Part shown: one piece after another, positions 28,317 through 37,093 of the stretch
Layout of the letters: every line of letters begins with the position of its first letter
Numbering within the stretch: the stretch's first letter is position 1
NCBI RefSeq assembly: GCF_024448895.1
Contig: NZ_JAMOIC010000017.1
Span: 61,401 to 125,400, forward strand
Reading direction: 5' to 3'
Length of the DNA: 64,000 nt
Source of the DNA: Stutzerimonas stutzeri
GTDB lineage: Bacteria > Pseudomonadota > Gammaproteobacteria > Pseudomonadales > Pseudomonadaceae
Notes under the pieces: model-generated
Told to the model about the DNA's origin: nothing
Seen by the model: only the letters and a program-made list of their open reading frames with translations
The model's database searches: none
Program-made: the position numbers and the translations under genes

Positions 28317-29440
28317 TGCTTCAGCAAATCGGTGGTCGGGCTCATGACGTGAGCGGCACGTGCGTCGCGCAGCACCTGCGCGATCCGGCTGTTGTCGCGG
28401 TAAGCGGCACCGCCGCAGATGGTCATCGTCTCATTGGCGAGCCACACGGCCGTTTCGCCGGCGTCCGCCTTGCACGAGAGTATCCAGGGCAGCGCATCGG
28501 GATGGCCCGTGTCGCCGCGACGGCCGGCCTCGCGTATCAGCGCGCGGGTTTTCTCCACCGCCGTCCACATCTCGGCGTAGCGCACCTGCAGGCTCTCCAC
28601 ATCCCGCAGCGATTCGCCGGAATGGCTATAGCGTCGAGCACGAAGGTGTTCACCGGCGGCGTCCAGCGCGGCCTGAGCGAGGCCCAGGTAGGTGCCGGCC
28701 ATGGCCATGAGGAAGAACGGCGCCACCACTTCGAACACGTACCAGACCTGATCGCCCTTCTCGCCCAGCAGGTTCTCCTGGGGCACGCGGGTCTGCTCCA
28801 GGCGCATCGGCCGGGACGAGTTGCCGCGCATGCCGAAACCTTTCCAGTGATCGAGCCAGGTCACGCCATGTGCATCCCGGTCGACGATCACGCAGCTGAA
28901 GTCGCCGGAATCGCCCTGATCATCGCGAGCCACGGTCGAAACGACGTAGGAATCGGCCTGTCCGCCATTGGTCACGAACTGCTTGGTGCCACTGAGTCGA
29001 AAGCCGTCGGCCTCAATATCGAGAGTGGTTTCTGGCAGGTAGAAATGCGCGCCGGAGCCGTGCTCGGACAGCGCCAGCGTCGTGATGTGGCGGCCTTCAG
29101 CGATCTCGCGCAGATACCGCTGCTGCTGAAACTCGGTGGCCTTGGCGGCAATGACCGCGGTGCCCACGCAATGCATGCCGAAACACAGCGCCGAGGACGG
29201 GCAGGCAGCGGCAATGGTTTCAGTGATGACACTCAATCCGAGCAGCCCCTGGCCGTGACCGCCGAGCGCTTCGGGCACCATCAATCCCAACAGACCGGCT
29301 TCGCCCAATGCTTTCATGGAATGCGCAGGCCATTGGCTGGTCTCATCGACAAGCGAGGCCTGGGGCGCGATTCGCGCCTCAACCAGAGCGGCGGTGATTT
29401 CCTGCAGCGATCTGAGTCGAGCGGGTAACTGGTGATCCAT
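28277..29440 (-). CDS. Acyl-CoA dehydrogenase family protein
   Basis: FAD-dependent acyl-CoA dehydrogenase, 387 aa from ATG 29440 (MDHQLPARLRSLQEITAA). The N-terminal helical domain has LGEAGLLGLMVPEALGGHGQGLLG; the middle beta domain has LALSEHGSGAHFYLPETT and GTKQFVTNGGQADSYVV; the C-terminal domain has YLGLAQAALDAAGEHLRARRYSHSG and the end signature TICGGAAYRDNSRIAQVLRDARAAHVMSPTTD. The substrate is unknown; the family includes both beta-oxidation enzymes and sulfur-compound oxygenases. It is upstream of and overlapping the hybrid kinase gene by up to 40 bases, so the two are probably co-transcribed. Confidence 0.88.
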   Translation of the reverse strand: MDHQLPARLRSLQEITAALVEARIAPQASLVDETSQWPAHSMKALGEAGLLGLMVPEALGGHGQGLLGLSVITETIAAACPSSALCFGMHCVGTAVIAAKATEFQQQRYLREIAEGRHITTLALSEHGSGAHFYLPETTLDIEADGFRLSGTKQFVTNGGQADSYVVSTVARDDQGDSGDFSCVIVDRDAHGVTWLDHWKGFGMRGNSSRPMRLEQTRVPQENLLGEKGDQVWYVFEVVAPFFLMAMAGTYLGLAQAALDAAGEHLRARRYSHSGESLRDVESLQVRYAEMWTAVEKTRALIREAGRRGDTGHPDALPWILSCKADAGETAVWLANETMTICGGAAYRDNSRIAQVLRDARAAHVMSPTTDLLKQWTGRSLLGLPLL

Positions 29441-29634
29441 GTCGAGCAGCCACGCTAATGAACGGTGAGAAAAATGACGCTGACGCGGTGCATCCGTCTT
29501 GATGGTAGACAGGCAGATGAAGGAATGCGGCAGTTCGACGCAGTGTATGCGCAATTCACCAAAGCATGGGGAACCGGAACCGGGCCAGACCATTCAGCAC
29601 AAACAAGAACAGCAGCCCACGGAGCAACAAGGCC

Positions 29635-30813
29635 ATGCGCCACCTATTACGAGTTCGTCACGGCATCGCCGCGGCCCTATTGGCATTCAGCACCACGGGA
29701 GCAGCAGCACCCATGTATCAAGTACTGATCGGCAGCTACACCAGCGAAGGCGATAGCGAAGGCATCTACCGCATGCAGTTCGACGCCGAACGCGGCTACC
29801 TCGAACCACAGCCGCTGCAGGTGATGCGCACCCACAATCCGTCCTGGCTGACGCTGGACCTCACCCGTAACCGGCTCTATGCGGCGAACGAGAACGGTCC
29901 CGGTCACCCCGACCCGGTGGGCCGCGTCAGCGCATTCATGATTGCAGCGGCCAGCGGCAAGCTTTCGGCGCTGGCCCAGCAGGTCACCCTCGGCGACGAA
30001 CCTACGCACCTGACCATGAGCCACGACGGCCGCTACCTGTTCGTCTCCAACTACGGCTCGCGGGCCAACCCCGGCGGCAGCCTTGCGGTAGTTCCGCTGG
30101 GCAAGGACGGCACGCTCTCGCCGGTGACCCAGATCGCCACACACAAGGCCAGCGAGAAACACCCGGAGCGTCAGCAATCAGCCCACGTCCATTCAGCGGT
30201 GATGTCGCCCGACGGCAAGACGCTGTTCGTCAGTGACCTGGGGGCGGACAAGATATTCGTCTACCGCTACGACCCGGGCAATGCCGAGCGCCCGCTGTCG
30301 CCCGCCGAGCCGGCCGCCATCAACCTGCCGGACGGCAGCGGCCCACGCCATCTGGCGTTCAGCCCGGACGGGCGCCAGGCATACGCGACATTGGAGTTGA
30401 GCGCGCAAGTGGCCCGCTTCGATCATGTCGACGGCACGCTGGTGCAGCGACAACTGGTGGATCTAGCTGCCGGCGGCGACACCAGCCAGCATTCGCCAGG
30501 CGCGATTCGTCCCTCGGCGGATGGCCGCTTCCTTTATGTGAGTGATCGCGCCGAGAAGAACCGCATCCTGGTGTACGCCATCGAGGAAAACGACAACCTG
30601 AGCGAGATCCAGGACCGGGCCAGCGAAGGTCGTGAGCCACGTGAATTCGCCATCGACCCGAGCGGGCGCTTCATGCTCATCGCCAACCAGAAGAGCGATG
30701 CCCTGGTGGTGCTGCAGCGCGACCCGGACAGCGGGCTGCTGGGCGAAACCCTGCAGACCCTGCCGATGGGCCGACCTTCGGATGTGAAGTTCATCGACCG
30801 CAGCGGGCTTTAG
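29635..30813 (+). CDS. Secreted lactonase-family beta-propeller (6-phosphogluconolactonase-like)
   Basis: A 392-aa protein of the lactonase (Pgl / muconate cycloisomerase-like) seven-bladed propeller family. A signal peptide spans about 1-24 (MRHLLRVRHGIAAALLAFST). Propeller signatures recur: YQVLIGSYTSEGDSEGIYR, NPSWLTLDLTRNRLYAANE, GDEPTHLTMSHDGRYLFVSNYG, DGSGPRHLAFSPDGRQAYA, SAIRPSADGRFLYVSDR-like repeats, and EPREFAIDPSGRFMLIANQKS near the end. Cytoplasmic relatives hydrolyse 6-phosphogluconolactone; an exported one more likely acts on another lactone, which is inference. ATG 29635 gives the signal peptide. It converges on the flagellar gene ending at 30838. Confidence 0.85.
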   Translation: MRHLLRVRHGIAAALLAFSTTGAAAPMYQVLIGSYTSEGDSEGIYRMQFDAERGYLEPQPLQVMRTHNPSWLTLDLTRNRLYAANENGPGHPDPVGRVSAFMIAAASGKLSALAQQVTLGDEPTHLTMSHDGRYLFVSNYGSRANPGGSLAVVPLGKDGTLSPVTQIATHKASEKHPERQQSAHVHSAVMSPDGKTLFVSDLGADKIFVYRYDPGNAERPLSPAEPAAINLPDGSGPRHLAFSPDGRQAYATLELSAQVARFDHVDGTLVQRQLVDLAAGGDTSQHSPGAIRPSADGRFLYVSDRAEKNRILVYAIEENDNLSEIQDRASEGREPREFAIDPSGRFMLIANQKSDALVVLQRDPDSGLLGETLQTLPMGRPSDVKFIDRSGL

Positions 30814-30837
30814 AAACCGCAGCCGCTGCGGGATGAA

Positions 30838-31869
30838 TCAGGAAAGCAGGCTTACCACCGCGAAACGACTGATGGTGGCCTGCGCCACCACGGTCTGGGT
30901 GACCGCGGCGTAGCTGGTGGGGCTGCGCTGCATCAGATTGAAGACCGAGCGCGAGAAATCCATGGCCCATTGCTTCTCATCGGCATGCGCCTGGCGCGCC
31001 AGGAATTCGCGGATTTCCTTTTGCCGATTGCTCAGCTGTTCGCGCAGGGAGGTGACCTTGTCGAGCCCCGCTACCACCGAGTCGAGCAGTCGACGCAGCT
31101 CGCGGAACGAGTCCAGTTGCAGCTCTTCGGGAAAGCTCAGCAACTGATCTTCCTGGCTCTGCACGCGAACGTAACGGCCCTTGTCGAACAGCTTGCCCTC
31201 ACCCTGCACGGCCAACTGATCCTTGAGCTTCTGCCAGTCGCCTTCACGCGCGGAGAAGCGGAGTTCGCCGTTGGCGTCCAGCTCAGCCCGAATGCCAGCC
31301 TGGCCCAGACTGCCATTGAAGCGCCGCAGGATCTGCTCGTCACTCATGTCATCGTCGAGCACCACGGCAACCGGCTCTGCCAGTTGACGTCCGCCGCTGA
31401 ACAACAGGGTTTCGCGGCCCGACTGACGAATATTCTCCAGCGACTCCAGCCCCTGCAGACTGAAGCGGCTACGCACCGGCTCGGTCAGGCGCAGCTTGAG
31501 ATTGGCGTCCAGTGAGTTGCCCGAGCGCAGGCTGCGCTCCTTGAGCAGCTCACCCACTTGCTGCACGGCCTGGCGGATGCTGTCCTCGCCATCAGGCTGC
31601 GGCGTGCTGATCTGCCGGCTGAGGCTGAGCTTGAGTTGCGACAGTCGGGTTTGCAGATCGCCGAGGTAGCTGTCCGCGGACTGCATGGACGACAGCTGCT
31701 GGTTGAGCTGCAGGCTGAAGCTGGTGCTCTTGCTGGTGGCCGTTTCGGTGTGTGGTGTTTCGGCCGGCGCACCGGCACGCAGCGACGCGGGTGCATCCCG
31801 CAGCAGCGCCTCGCGACGCTCCTGCGGGTTGATTGCGGAAACAGCGGGGAGCTGCTTGCCAATCTTCAT
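30838..31869 (-). CDS. LafW-like lateral flagellar operon protein (putative hook-associated)
   Basis: A 343-aa protein encoded 14 bp after flgL, last in the flgB-L operon. It is helical at both ends, with an N-terminal heptad-like region (FSLQLNQQLSSMQSADSYLGDLQTRLSQLKLSLSRQ) and a C-terminal helix ending SRFAVVSLLS. The middle (about 165-215) reads like a flagellin hook-IN unit: MSDEQILRRFNGSLGQAGIRAELDANGELRFSA. That places it with axial or hook-associated proteins rather than regulators. In E. coli Flag-2 and other lateral loci the gene after flgL is lafW, annotated as hook-associated; the equation is by position and motif, not by proven homology. No standard polar flagellar counterpart is evident. 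Confidence 0.6.
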   Translation of the reverse strand: MKIGKQLPAVSAINPQERREALLRDAPASLRAGAPAETPHTETATSKSTSFSLQLNQQLSSMQSADSYLGDLQTRLSQLKLSLSRQISTPQPDGEDSIRQAVQQVGELLKERSLRSGNSLDANLKLRLTEPVRSRFSLQGLESLENIRQSGRETLLFSGGRQLAEPVAVVLDDDMSDEQILRRFNGSLGQAGIRAELDANGELRFSAREGDWQKLKDQLAVQGEGKLFDKGRYVRVQSQEDQLLSFPEELQLDSFRELRRLLDSVVAGLDKVTSLREQLSNRQKEIREFLARQAHADEKQWAMDFSRSVFNLMQRSPTSYAAVTQTVVAQATISRFAVVSLLS

Positions 31870-31883
31870 TCACGCTACCTCGG

Positions 31884-32798
31884 TCAGAGCATGCCGAACA
31901 GCGACAGCCCGTTGATCTTCAAATAGGTTTTCTGCGTCGCCTGCAGCGACAGCTGATAGTTGTTCAGGTCGATACTGGCGGTCGCGTAATCGAGTTGCGA
32001 AAGCTCGCCCTCGATCTTCTTGTTCACCAGCGAGACATCTTCGTTGCTGTTCGACAGCAGCGTCAGGGTGTTCTGCCGCCCGCCCAGCTCCGAGACGGCG
32101 CCCAGCAGGTCGCCGTGGGTCTTGTCGAGGCTGGTCAGCGTAGCGGTGATCGATGCCTGTACCGCAGGATCGTTGGCGTCCAGTGCCGGGTCGGCGAGCA
32201 TTTTCACCAACGCGTTGAGGTCGTTGAGCATGCCAACGCCGCCACCGAAGACCTGCGCGGCGGTGACATTCTCCTCGACCAGTACGCCATTGGCGACTGC
32301 CGCCTGGCGGTATTGATCGTTGCCGGTCAACTGGTAGCTCTCGGTCGCGGCATCGAAGGTGATCGCCGGACGATCACTAAGGGTGCCGGAGAACAGGTAG
32401 CGGCCTTCTTCATCGCGCACGTTGGCAAAGCTGAGGATGGTTCGTTCCAGATTGCCCATCTCGTTGGCAATGGCCGCCAGGTCTTCGCTGGTGTTGCTGC
32501 CGTTGGCCGCCCACAGCAGCAGGTCGCGCACGTTGAGCATGGTGTCCGAGGCGGCCTTGAGGTTGGCCTCCTGCTTGGAGAGGTTGCCGGAGACGTTGGC
32601 GATGCTGGTGCGGTACTGGGTCAGGGTCGCTTCTTCGCGCTCAATGCGCAGCACACGCACGGCGGAAATCGGGTCGTCGGAGGGCAGCAGCATGCGCTCG
32701 CCGGTGGCCATCTGCTGCATCAGCTTGCCGAGCTTTTCGGAGCTGGTATTCATCGAGCCGTGCATCATGGCGGTGATCTGGGCGTTGGAGATGCGCAT
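31884..32798 (-). CDS. flgL: Flagellar hook-filament junction protein FlgL (HAP3)
   Basis: 304-aa hook-associated protein 3, joining FlgK to the filament. The N-terminal flagellin-like coiled coil MRISNAQITAMMHGSMNTSSEKLGKLMQQ and the LLLPSDDPISAVRVLRIEREE segment are typical. The C-terminal flagellin helix ends DYATASIDLNNYQLSLQATQKTYLKINGLSLFGML. It lies 38 bp after flgK and ahead of the LafW-like gene in the leftward hook-basal-body operon. It should be secreted through the flagellar export apparatus with the help of FlgN. Confidence 0.92.
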   Translation of the reverse strand: MRISNAQITAMMHGSMNTSSEKLGKLMQQMATGERMLLPSDDPISAVRVLRIEREEATLTQYRTSIANVSGNLSKQEANLKAASDTMLNVRDLLLWAANGSNTSEDLAAIANEMGNLERTILSFANVRDEEGRYLFSGTLSDRPAITFDAATESYQLTGNDQYRQAAVANGVLVEENVTAAQVFGGGVGMLNDLNALVKMLADPALDANDPAVQASITATLTSLDKTHGDLLGAVSELGGRQNTLTLLSNSNEDVSLVNKKIEGELSQLDYATASIDLNNYQLSLQATQKTYLKINGLSLFGML

Positions 32799-32836
32799 GG
32801 TGTCTTTTCTCGTCAGTCGAGCCGGTAGTGACCGGC

Positions 32837-34204
32837 TCAGAACATCGCCAATACGGCGTTGAACAGATCGTTGGAAGTGCTGATGACCTTCATGTTGGCC
32901 TGATAGGCCTGCTCGTAGGCCATCAGGTTGACGGCTTCCTCGTCCAGATTCACCGCGCTGACGCTGTCACGCTGGGCCTGGGCTTGCGCCGTGACGGTGG
33001 TCGCTGCGCCGAGGTCGGCCTGATTCTGGCGGCTGGCGCTGGCAACACGACCGACCAGACCGGCGTAGGCGTCGTTGAGTGGCACGGTGTTGCCGGCAAC
33101 CTGAATGCCGGCTGATTTCATTTCGAGCAGCGAAAGCAGCACCTTGTTGTTACCGACCTCTCCCGGCGCGGCGGAAAACGCCAGCTCCGATGCGCCGAGC
33201 GCGTTCACCGCAAGCATGCCGCTGGTACTGCCGGCGTTGTAGCTGAAGAGCGGTTGGCCGGGATTGCCATTGAGGTCGAAGCCACCGGCCAGCGTGTCGT
33301 TGACCAAGGTTGCGACGGCGGCCGCCATGTCATGCAGGTCCTGCTGAGCCGGGCGCAACGCGCCGTATTCCGTGTCGTAGAGGCCGCCCAGCGAACCGCC
33401 GAGGCCCTGATGATTCAACGGGAAGGTGGTCTTGGCGAAGACCAGAGTCATCTCCTGCTCACCGGCAACGTTTTCATTGACCTTCAGCTGTCCGGCGGTC
33501 GCACCGGCCACCAGCGGCTGACCATTGGCCAAGGACACACTGAGTGTCCCATCCGAGGCTTCCTGAACGCGGATGCCAACGCACTGGCTGAGGTCCTTCA
33601 CCAAATTTTCGCGCGTATCGCGCAGGGTCGCGGTATCGCGTCCGGCCGATTCCATTTCGCGGATCTTGGCATTGAGCTCGGCAATGTTGCCGGACAGCCC
33701 GTTGATCTCGCTGGTCATCGCGACCCGCTGGCCCTGCAGGGCATTGAGCTGCGTACCGATGTTGCTGTTCAGCCCATTGAAGCGCTGGGCCAGCTGCTTG
33801 GCCTCGCCAATGATCTGCTGGCGCAGGGCGATGGATTCGGGGGTCGAGCTGGCTTCGCTGAGGGCGGCGAAGAAGTTGTCCAGGCCGACGCTGACGCTTG
33901 AGCCTTCGCTGTCGATCAGGCCTTCGAGGGCGGTCAGATACTGCTGGTTGGTATTGAAGTAGCTCTTGTCAGTAGTGGCGCGCCAGAGTTGCTGATTCTG
34001 GAAGTCGTTGGACAGCCGACGGATGCTGCTGACCTGCACGCCCCCACCGATGCTGACTGACGTCTGCCCGCCAAGTGACTTGAGGTCCGGCGTCAGACGG
34101 CTGAAGCCCGGCGTGTTGACGTTGGCAATGTTCTGCCCGGTCGCCGACAGGGCGATCTGCGAGGCGCGAACGCCGCTGTAGCCAATTTGACCAAGAATAC
34201 TCAC
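32837..34204 (-). CDS. flgK: Flagellar hook-associated protein FlgK (HAP1)
   Basis: 455-aa first hook-filament junction protein. Both conserved ends are present: MSILGQIGYSGVRASQIALSATGQNIANVNTPGFSR at the N-terminus and DEEAVNLMAYEQAYQANMKVISTSNDLFNAVLAMF at the C-terminus. It is shorter than many polar FlgK proteins, as lateral versions often are. The start codon is GTG, overlapping the flgJ stop (GTGA), so translation is coupled to flgJ. Confidence 0.93.
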   Translation of the reverse strand: MSILGQIGYSGVRASQIALSATGQNIANVNTPGFSRLTPDLKSLGGQTSVSIGGGVQVSSIRRLSNDFQNQQLWRATTDKSYFNTNQQYLTALEGLIDSEGSSVSVGLDNFFAALSEASSTPESIALRQQIIGEAKQLAQRFNGLNSNIGTQLNALQGQRVAMTSEINGLSGNIAELNAKIREMESAGRDTATLRDTRENLVKDLSQCVGIRVQEASDGTLSVSLANGQPLVAGATAGQLKVNENVAGEQEMTLVFAKTTFPLNHQGLGGSLGGLYDTEYGALRPAQQDLHDMAAAVATLVNDTLAGGFDLNGNPGQPLFSYNAGSTSGMLAVNALGASELAFSAAPGEVGNNKVLLSLLEMKSAGIQVAGNTVPLNDAYAGLVGRVASASRQNQADLGAATTVTAQAQAQRDSVSAVNLDEEAVNLMAYEQAYQANMKVISTSNDLFNAVLAMF

Positions 34205-35229
34205 GACACGACTTCCTTCGGCTCGATCCGGATCGGTTGCGCGAACGCCACCGAGAGGCGGGCGCCAGAGACAACACTGCGCCCAGTAGAAAGAGCGACC
34301 GGATCGCCACTGGAATTAAGCGTCGTCGGCATGACAGGCGGAAAGGCCTGCAACTGGGCCCGCGGTTCGCTCGGCACCGGCGAGGCGGCACTGAGATCGT
34401 TGAGGATGTTGCGGGTGTAATTACGCGTCTCCGTAAAGGGGATCTTCTGCACCCACGCGCCGGTGCCGATTTCGCCCTTGCGCGGATCGCCATGGCTCTT
34501 CAGCCACTCATCCACCCGGCCGGGGCCGGCGTTATAGGCCGCCAGCGCCAGGGCCTGATGGCCGTCGTAGCGATCGAGCATCTTGTTCAGGTAGGCGCTG
34601 CCGAGGCGCTTGTTGTACTCGGCATCTGTGGTCAGCCGCGCTTCGCTGAACGGCAGACCCAATTCGGCGGCCATGTCCCGAGCCGTGCCGGGCATCAGCT
34701 GCATCAGGCCGCGAGCGCCTTTTGGCGAGACGGCGGCGATGTTGCCACTCGACTCATGCTTGATGACGCTGTCGACCAACGACTTGAAGCCCGCCTTGCC
34801 ACTTTCCCAAGCGCTGTCCAGCGCATCGACGCCACGCTGCCAGGTGCCGCGAAGTGAGTGCTGTCCGCCACCTTGAATACCACTGCCCGAGTGCCCTGCC
34901 AGCGCAGTTGGCACCGGGGCGGTATTTACCGCGCCGCCACTGAGCTGCTGCACCAGCATGTCCGCAATCCCGGTCTGACGCTTGCCGGCCAGGGTATCGG
35001 CGAGCACTTCGTCGTAGAAATCGCGCATGGTGTCCAGCTCGCGGCTGCGCATGGGGTTGCCAGCGCCCAGCACATCGCCGGCTTTGCGCATCTGCTTGAG
35101 GATCTGCTGCAGGAACATCGCCTCGAACTGTTCGGCGACGACTTCCAGCTGCTGGCGCCGTGCCGCGGTCGGGCCATCGGCGCGGTTGCGCATGGAAGCG
35201 AGGTGTTGCGGAAGGGATACGATGCTCAT
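34201..35229 (-). CDS. flgJ: FlgJ with lytic transglycosylase domain
   Basis: Rod-cap and muralytic protein, 342 aa. The N-terminal rod-binding domain (about 20-100) has EVVAEQFEAMFLQQILKQMRKAG and LDTMRDFYDEVLADTLAGK. The enzyme half is not the glucosaminidase usual in enteric FlgJ but an Slt/GEWL-type lytic transglycosylase: VIKHESSGN with putative catalytic Glu159, GARGLMQLMPGTA (171-183) and AYNAGPGRVDEW (231-242). It would open peptidoglycan for rod growth. It sits between flgI (68-bp gap) and flgK (overlap). The C-terminal 70 residues are proline-rich and of unknown role. Confidence 0.9.
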   Translation of the reverse strand: MSIVSLPQHLASMRNRADGPTAARRQQLEVVAEQFEAMFLQQILKQMRKAGDVLGAGNPMRSRELDTMRDFYDEVLADTLAGKRQTGIADMLVQQLSGGAVNTAPVPTALAGHSGSGIQGGGQHSLRGTWQRGVDALDSAWESGKAGFKSLVDSVIKHESSGNIAAVSPKGARGLMQLMPGTARDMAAELGLPFSEARLTTDAEYNKRLGSAYLNKMLDRYDGHQALALAAYNAGPGRVDEWLKSHGDPRKGEIGTGAWVQKIPFTETRNYTRNILNDLSAASPVPSEPRAQLQAFPPVMPTTLNSSGDPVALSTGRSVVSGARLSVAFAQPIRIEPKEVVS

Positions 35230-35297
35230 GCGCCAAAACCTATTCAGAATCTGCTGCGGGTCCGACCTGCCGGCGGGCGGCCGGTACCGGTCCCTTG

Positions 35298-36419
35298 TTA
35301 CATCACGATCAGTTCAGCGTTGAGCGCGCCAGCACGCTCCAGCGACTGCAGGATGCTCATCACGTCGTCAGGCGTGGCGCCAAGACTGTTGATGGTGTTG
35401 ATGATGCTTTCCAGGCTCGCGCCTTCCGGCCACTTGAACATCGCCTTGCGATCCTGCTCGATGGCGACGTCCGACTGCGGCGTGACAACGGTTTCGCCAC
35501 CCGCAAATGCATTCGGCTGACTGACCTGCGGCCGCTCGCTGATGGTCACGGTCAGGCTGCCATGGGCAACCGCTGCCGCTTTCACCCGCACACCCTGGCC
35601 GACCACCACCGTACCGGTGCGGCTGTTGAACACCACTTTTGGCCGGCTGCGTCCTTCCTCGACTTCCAAACGTTCGAGCATGGCCATGAAGCTCATGCGC
35701 TGGGTGCTGGTAACCGGCGCGCGGATCGAGACCTTGGTGGCGTTCAGTGCCGTAGCGGTGCCGGGACCGAAGTAGGCGTCAACGGCGTCGACGACACGGG
35801 TGACGGTCTGGAAGCTCGGCTGACGGACGTTGAGCATCACTTCGGCGCGTTCGGTGAAGTCGCTCGGGATCATCCGCTCGACCGTCGCTCCATTAGGAAT
35901 CAGGCCGCTGTTAGACGTGTTGATCGCGACTTTGGAGCCGCTAGCGCCTTCGGCGTTGACGCCACCGACGATCACCGCGCCCTGGGCCAGCGCATAGATT
36001 TCGCCGTCGACACCCTGCAGCGGGGTCATCAGCAACTGGCCGCCGCGCAGGCTCTTGGCGTCGCCCAGCGAAGAAACCGTGACATCAACGGTCTGGCCGG
36101 CGCTGTAGGACGGCGGCACCGTGGCGGTGATGGTCACCGCAGCGACGTTCTTCAGCTTCGGGTCGACGTTCGGCGGCAGATTCACGCCGAACTGCTTGAT
36201 CATGTTCGTCACCGACTGGCTGGTGAACTTGACCTGGTTCTTGTCGCCGGTGCCGTCGAGGCCCACGACCAGACCGTAGCCGATCAGCTGGTTGCCACGA
36301 ATGCCCTCGACATCCACCAGGTCCATCAGCGGCACGGCCTGGGCCGGGAGTTGCCACAGCGCGACGGCGGCGAGAAACAGCTTGAGGGATCGCATCGGGC
36401 TAGTCATTCCAAGGGCCAT
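35298..36419 (-). CDS. flgI: Flagellar P-ring protein FlgI
   Basis: 373-aa periplasmic P-ring protein that assembles around the rod in the peptidoglycan layer. An N-terminal Sec signal (about 10-30, SLKLFLAAVALWQLPAQA) is followed by the invariant VDVEGIRGNQLIGYGLVVGLDGTGDK. The C-terminus ends TINSLGATPDDVMSILQSLERAGALNAELIVM, as in the family. ATG 36419 is three bases past the flgH stop region; nearby in-frame starts at 36407 and 36395 would only shorten the signal peptide. Confidence 0.94.
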   Translation of the reverse strand: MALGMTSPMRSLKLFLAAVALWQLPAQAVPLMDLVDVEGIRGNQLIGYGLVVGLDGTGDKNQVKFTSQSVTNMIKQFGVNLPPNVDPKLKNVAAVTITATVPPSYSAGQTVDVTVSSLGDAKSLRGGQLLMTPLQGVDGEIYALAQGAVIVGGVNAEGASGSKVAINTSNSGLIPNGATVERMIPSDFTERAEVMLNVRQPSFQTVTRVVDAVDAYFGPGTATALNATKVSIRAPVTSTQRMSFMAMLERLEVEEGRSRPKVVFNSRTGTVVVGQGVRVKAAAVAHGSLTVTISERPQVSQPNAFAGGETVVTPQSDVAIEQDRKAMFKWPEGASLESIINTINSLGATPDDVMSILQSLERAGALNAELIVM

Positions 36420-36422
36420 CAC

Positions 36423-37085
36423 TTAAAGAGGGAACAGTGGCGACGCGAAGAACCGCGTCAGCCAGCCGGCCGAATTGCTGTCGTTGAGCACACCACGACC
36501 CGCGTAAGAAATCTTCGCGTTGGCCACGCTCTGGGAGGACACCTGGTTGTAGCGGTTGATGTCATCGATGCGCACCAGCCCGGTCAGGCGGATGTACTCG
36601 TCGCCCTGGTTCAGGCGCAGGGCCTTTTCGCCCTTGATCTGCAAGGTGCCGTTGGGCAACACGCGATGCACGCTGACGGCAATGGAGCCGCGCAGGGTGT
36701 TCTGCTGCGAACTCTTGGCCGAGCCCTTGAACTCGCGTTCGCCGGAGGCCGAGGTTTCGACGTCCGGGTAGGTCTTGCCGAGAATGGTCGGCACGCCGAT
36801 CCCAACGCTCGACTCCTTGCCGAAGCTGGTACCGGCGCTCTTGCTCGACTGGGTGGATTCGTCCAGCACCACGGTGAGGATGTCGCCGACCCGCACTGCG
36901 CGCTTGTCGCTGATCAGCGAGCCACTGTAACCGGAGCGGAACAGACCGCCACCGGTAGTCGGCGGCAGGCTGTAGTCCAGCTCCAGCGGCTCGTATTCGC
37001 TGGACGGCTCTTCCGGCAGCATCTCGTTGAAGCTGGCGCAGCCGCCAAGCAAGGCCAGCACGACGAGCAGAATGGGCGTACGCAT
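36423..37085 (-). CDS. flgH: Flagellar L-ring lipoprotein FlgH
   Basis: 220-aa outer-membrane L-ring lipoprotein. The signal peptide ends with lipobox LGGC (MRTPILLVVLALLGGCASF). The conserved block SLISDKRAVRVGDILTVVLDESTQSSKSAGTSF and the C-terminal NRYNQVSSQSVANAKISYAGRG are present. Start ATG 37085 follows the flgG stop by 8 bases; a GTG one codon upstream is also possible. It is encoded between flgG and flgI in the usual order. Confidence 0.94.
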   Translation of the reverse strand: MRTPILLVVLALLGGCASFNEMLPEEPSSEYEPLELDYSLPPTTGGGLFRSGYSGSLISDKRAVRVGDILTVVLDESTQSSKSAGTSFGKESSVGIGVPTILGKTYPDVETSASGEREFKGSAKSSQQNTLRGSIAVSVHRVLPNGTLQIKGEKALRLNQGDEYIRLTGLVRIDDINRYNQVSSQSVANAKISYAGRGVLNDSNSAGWLTRFFASPLFPL

Positions 37086-37093
37086 CACTATTC

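Noticed and set aside
26865-28352. 495-codon frame opposite the hybrid kinase
   Set aside because: PAS, HisKA and ATPase motifs are on the other strand.
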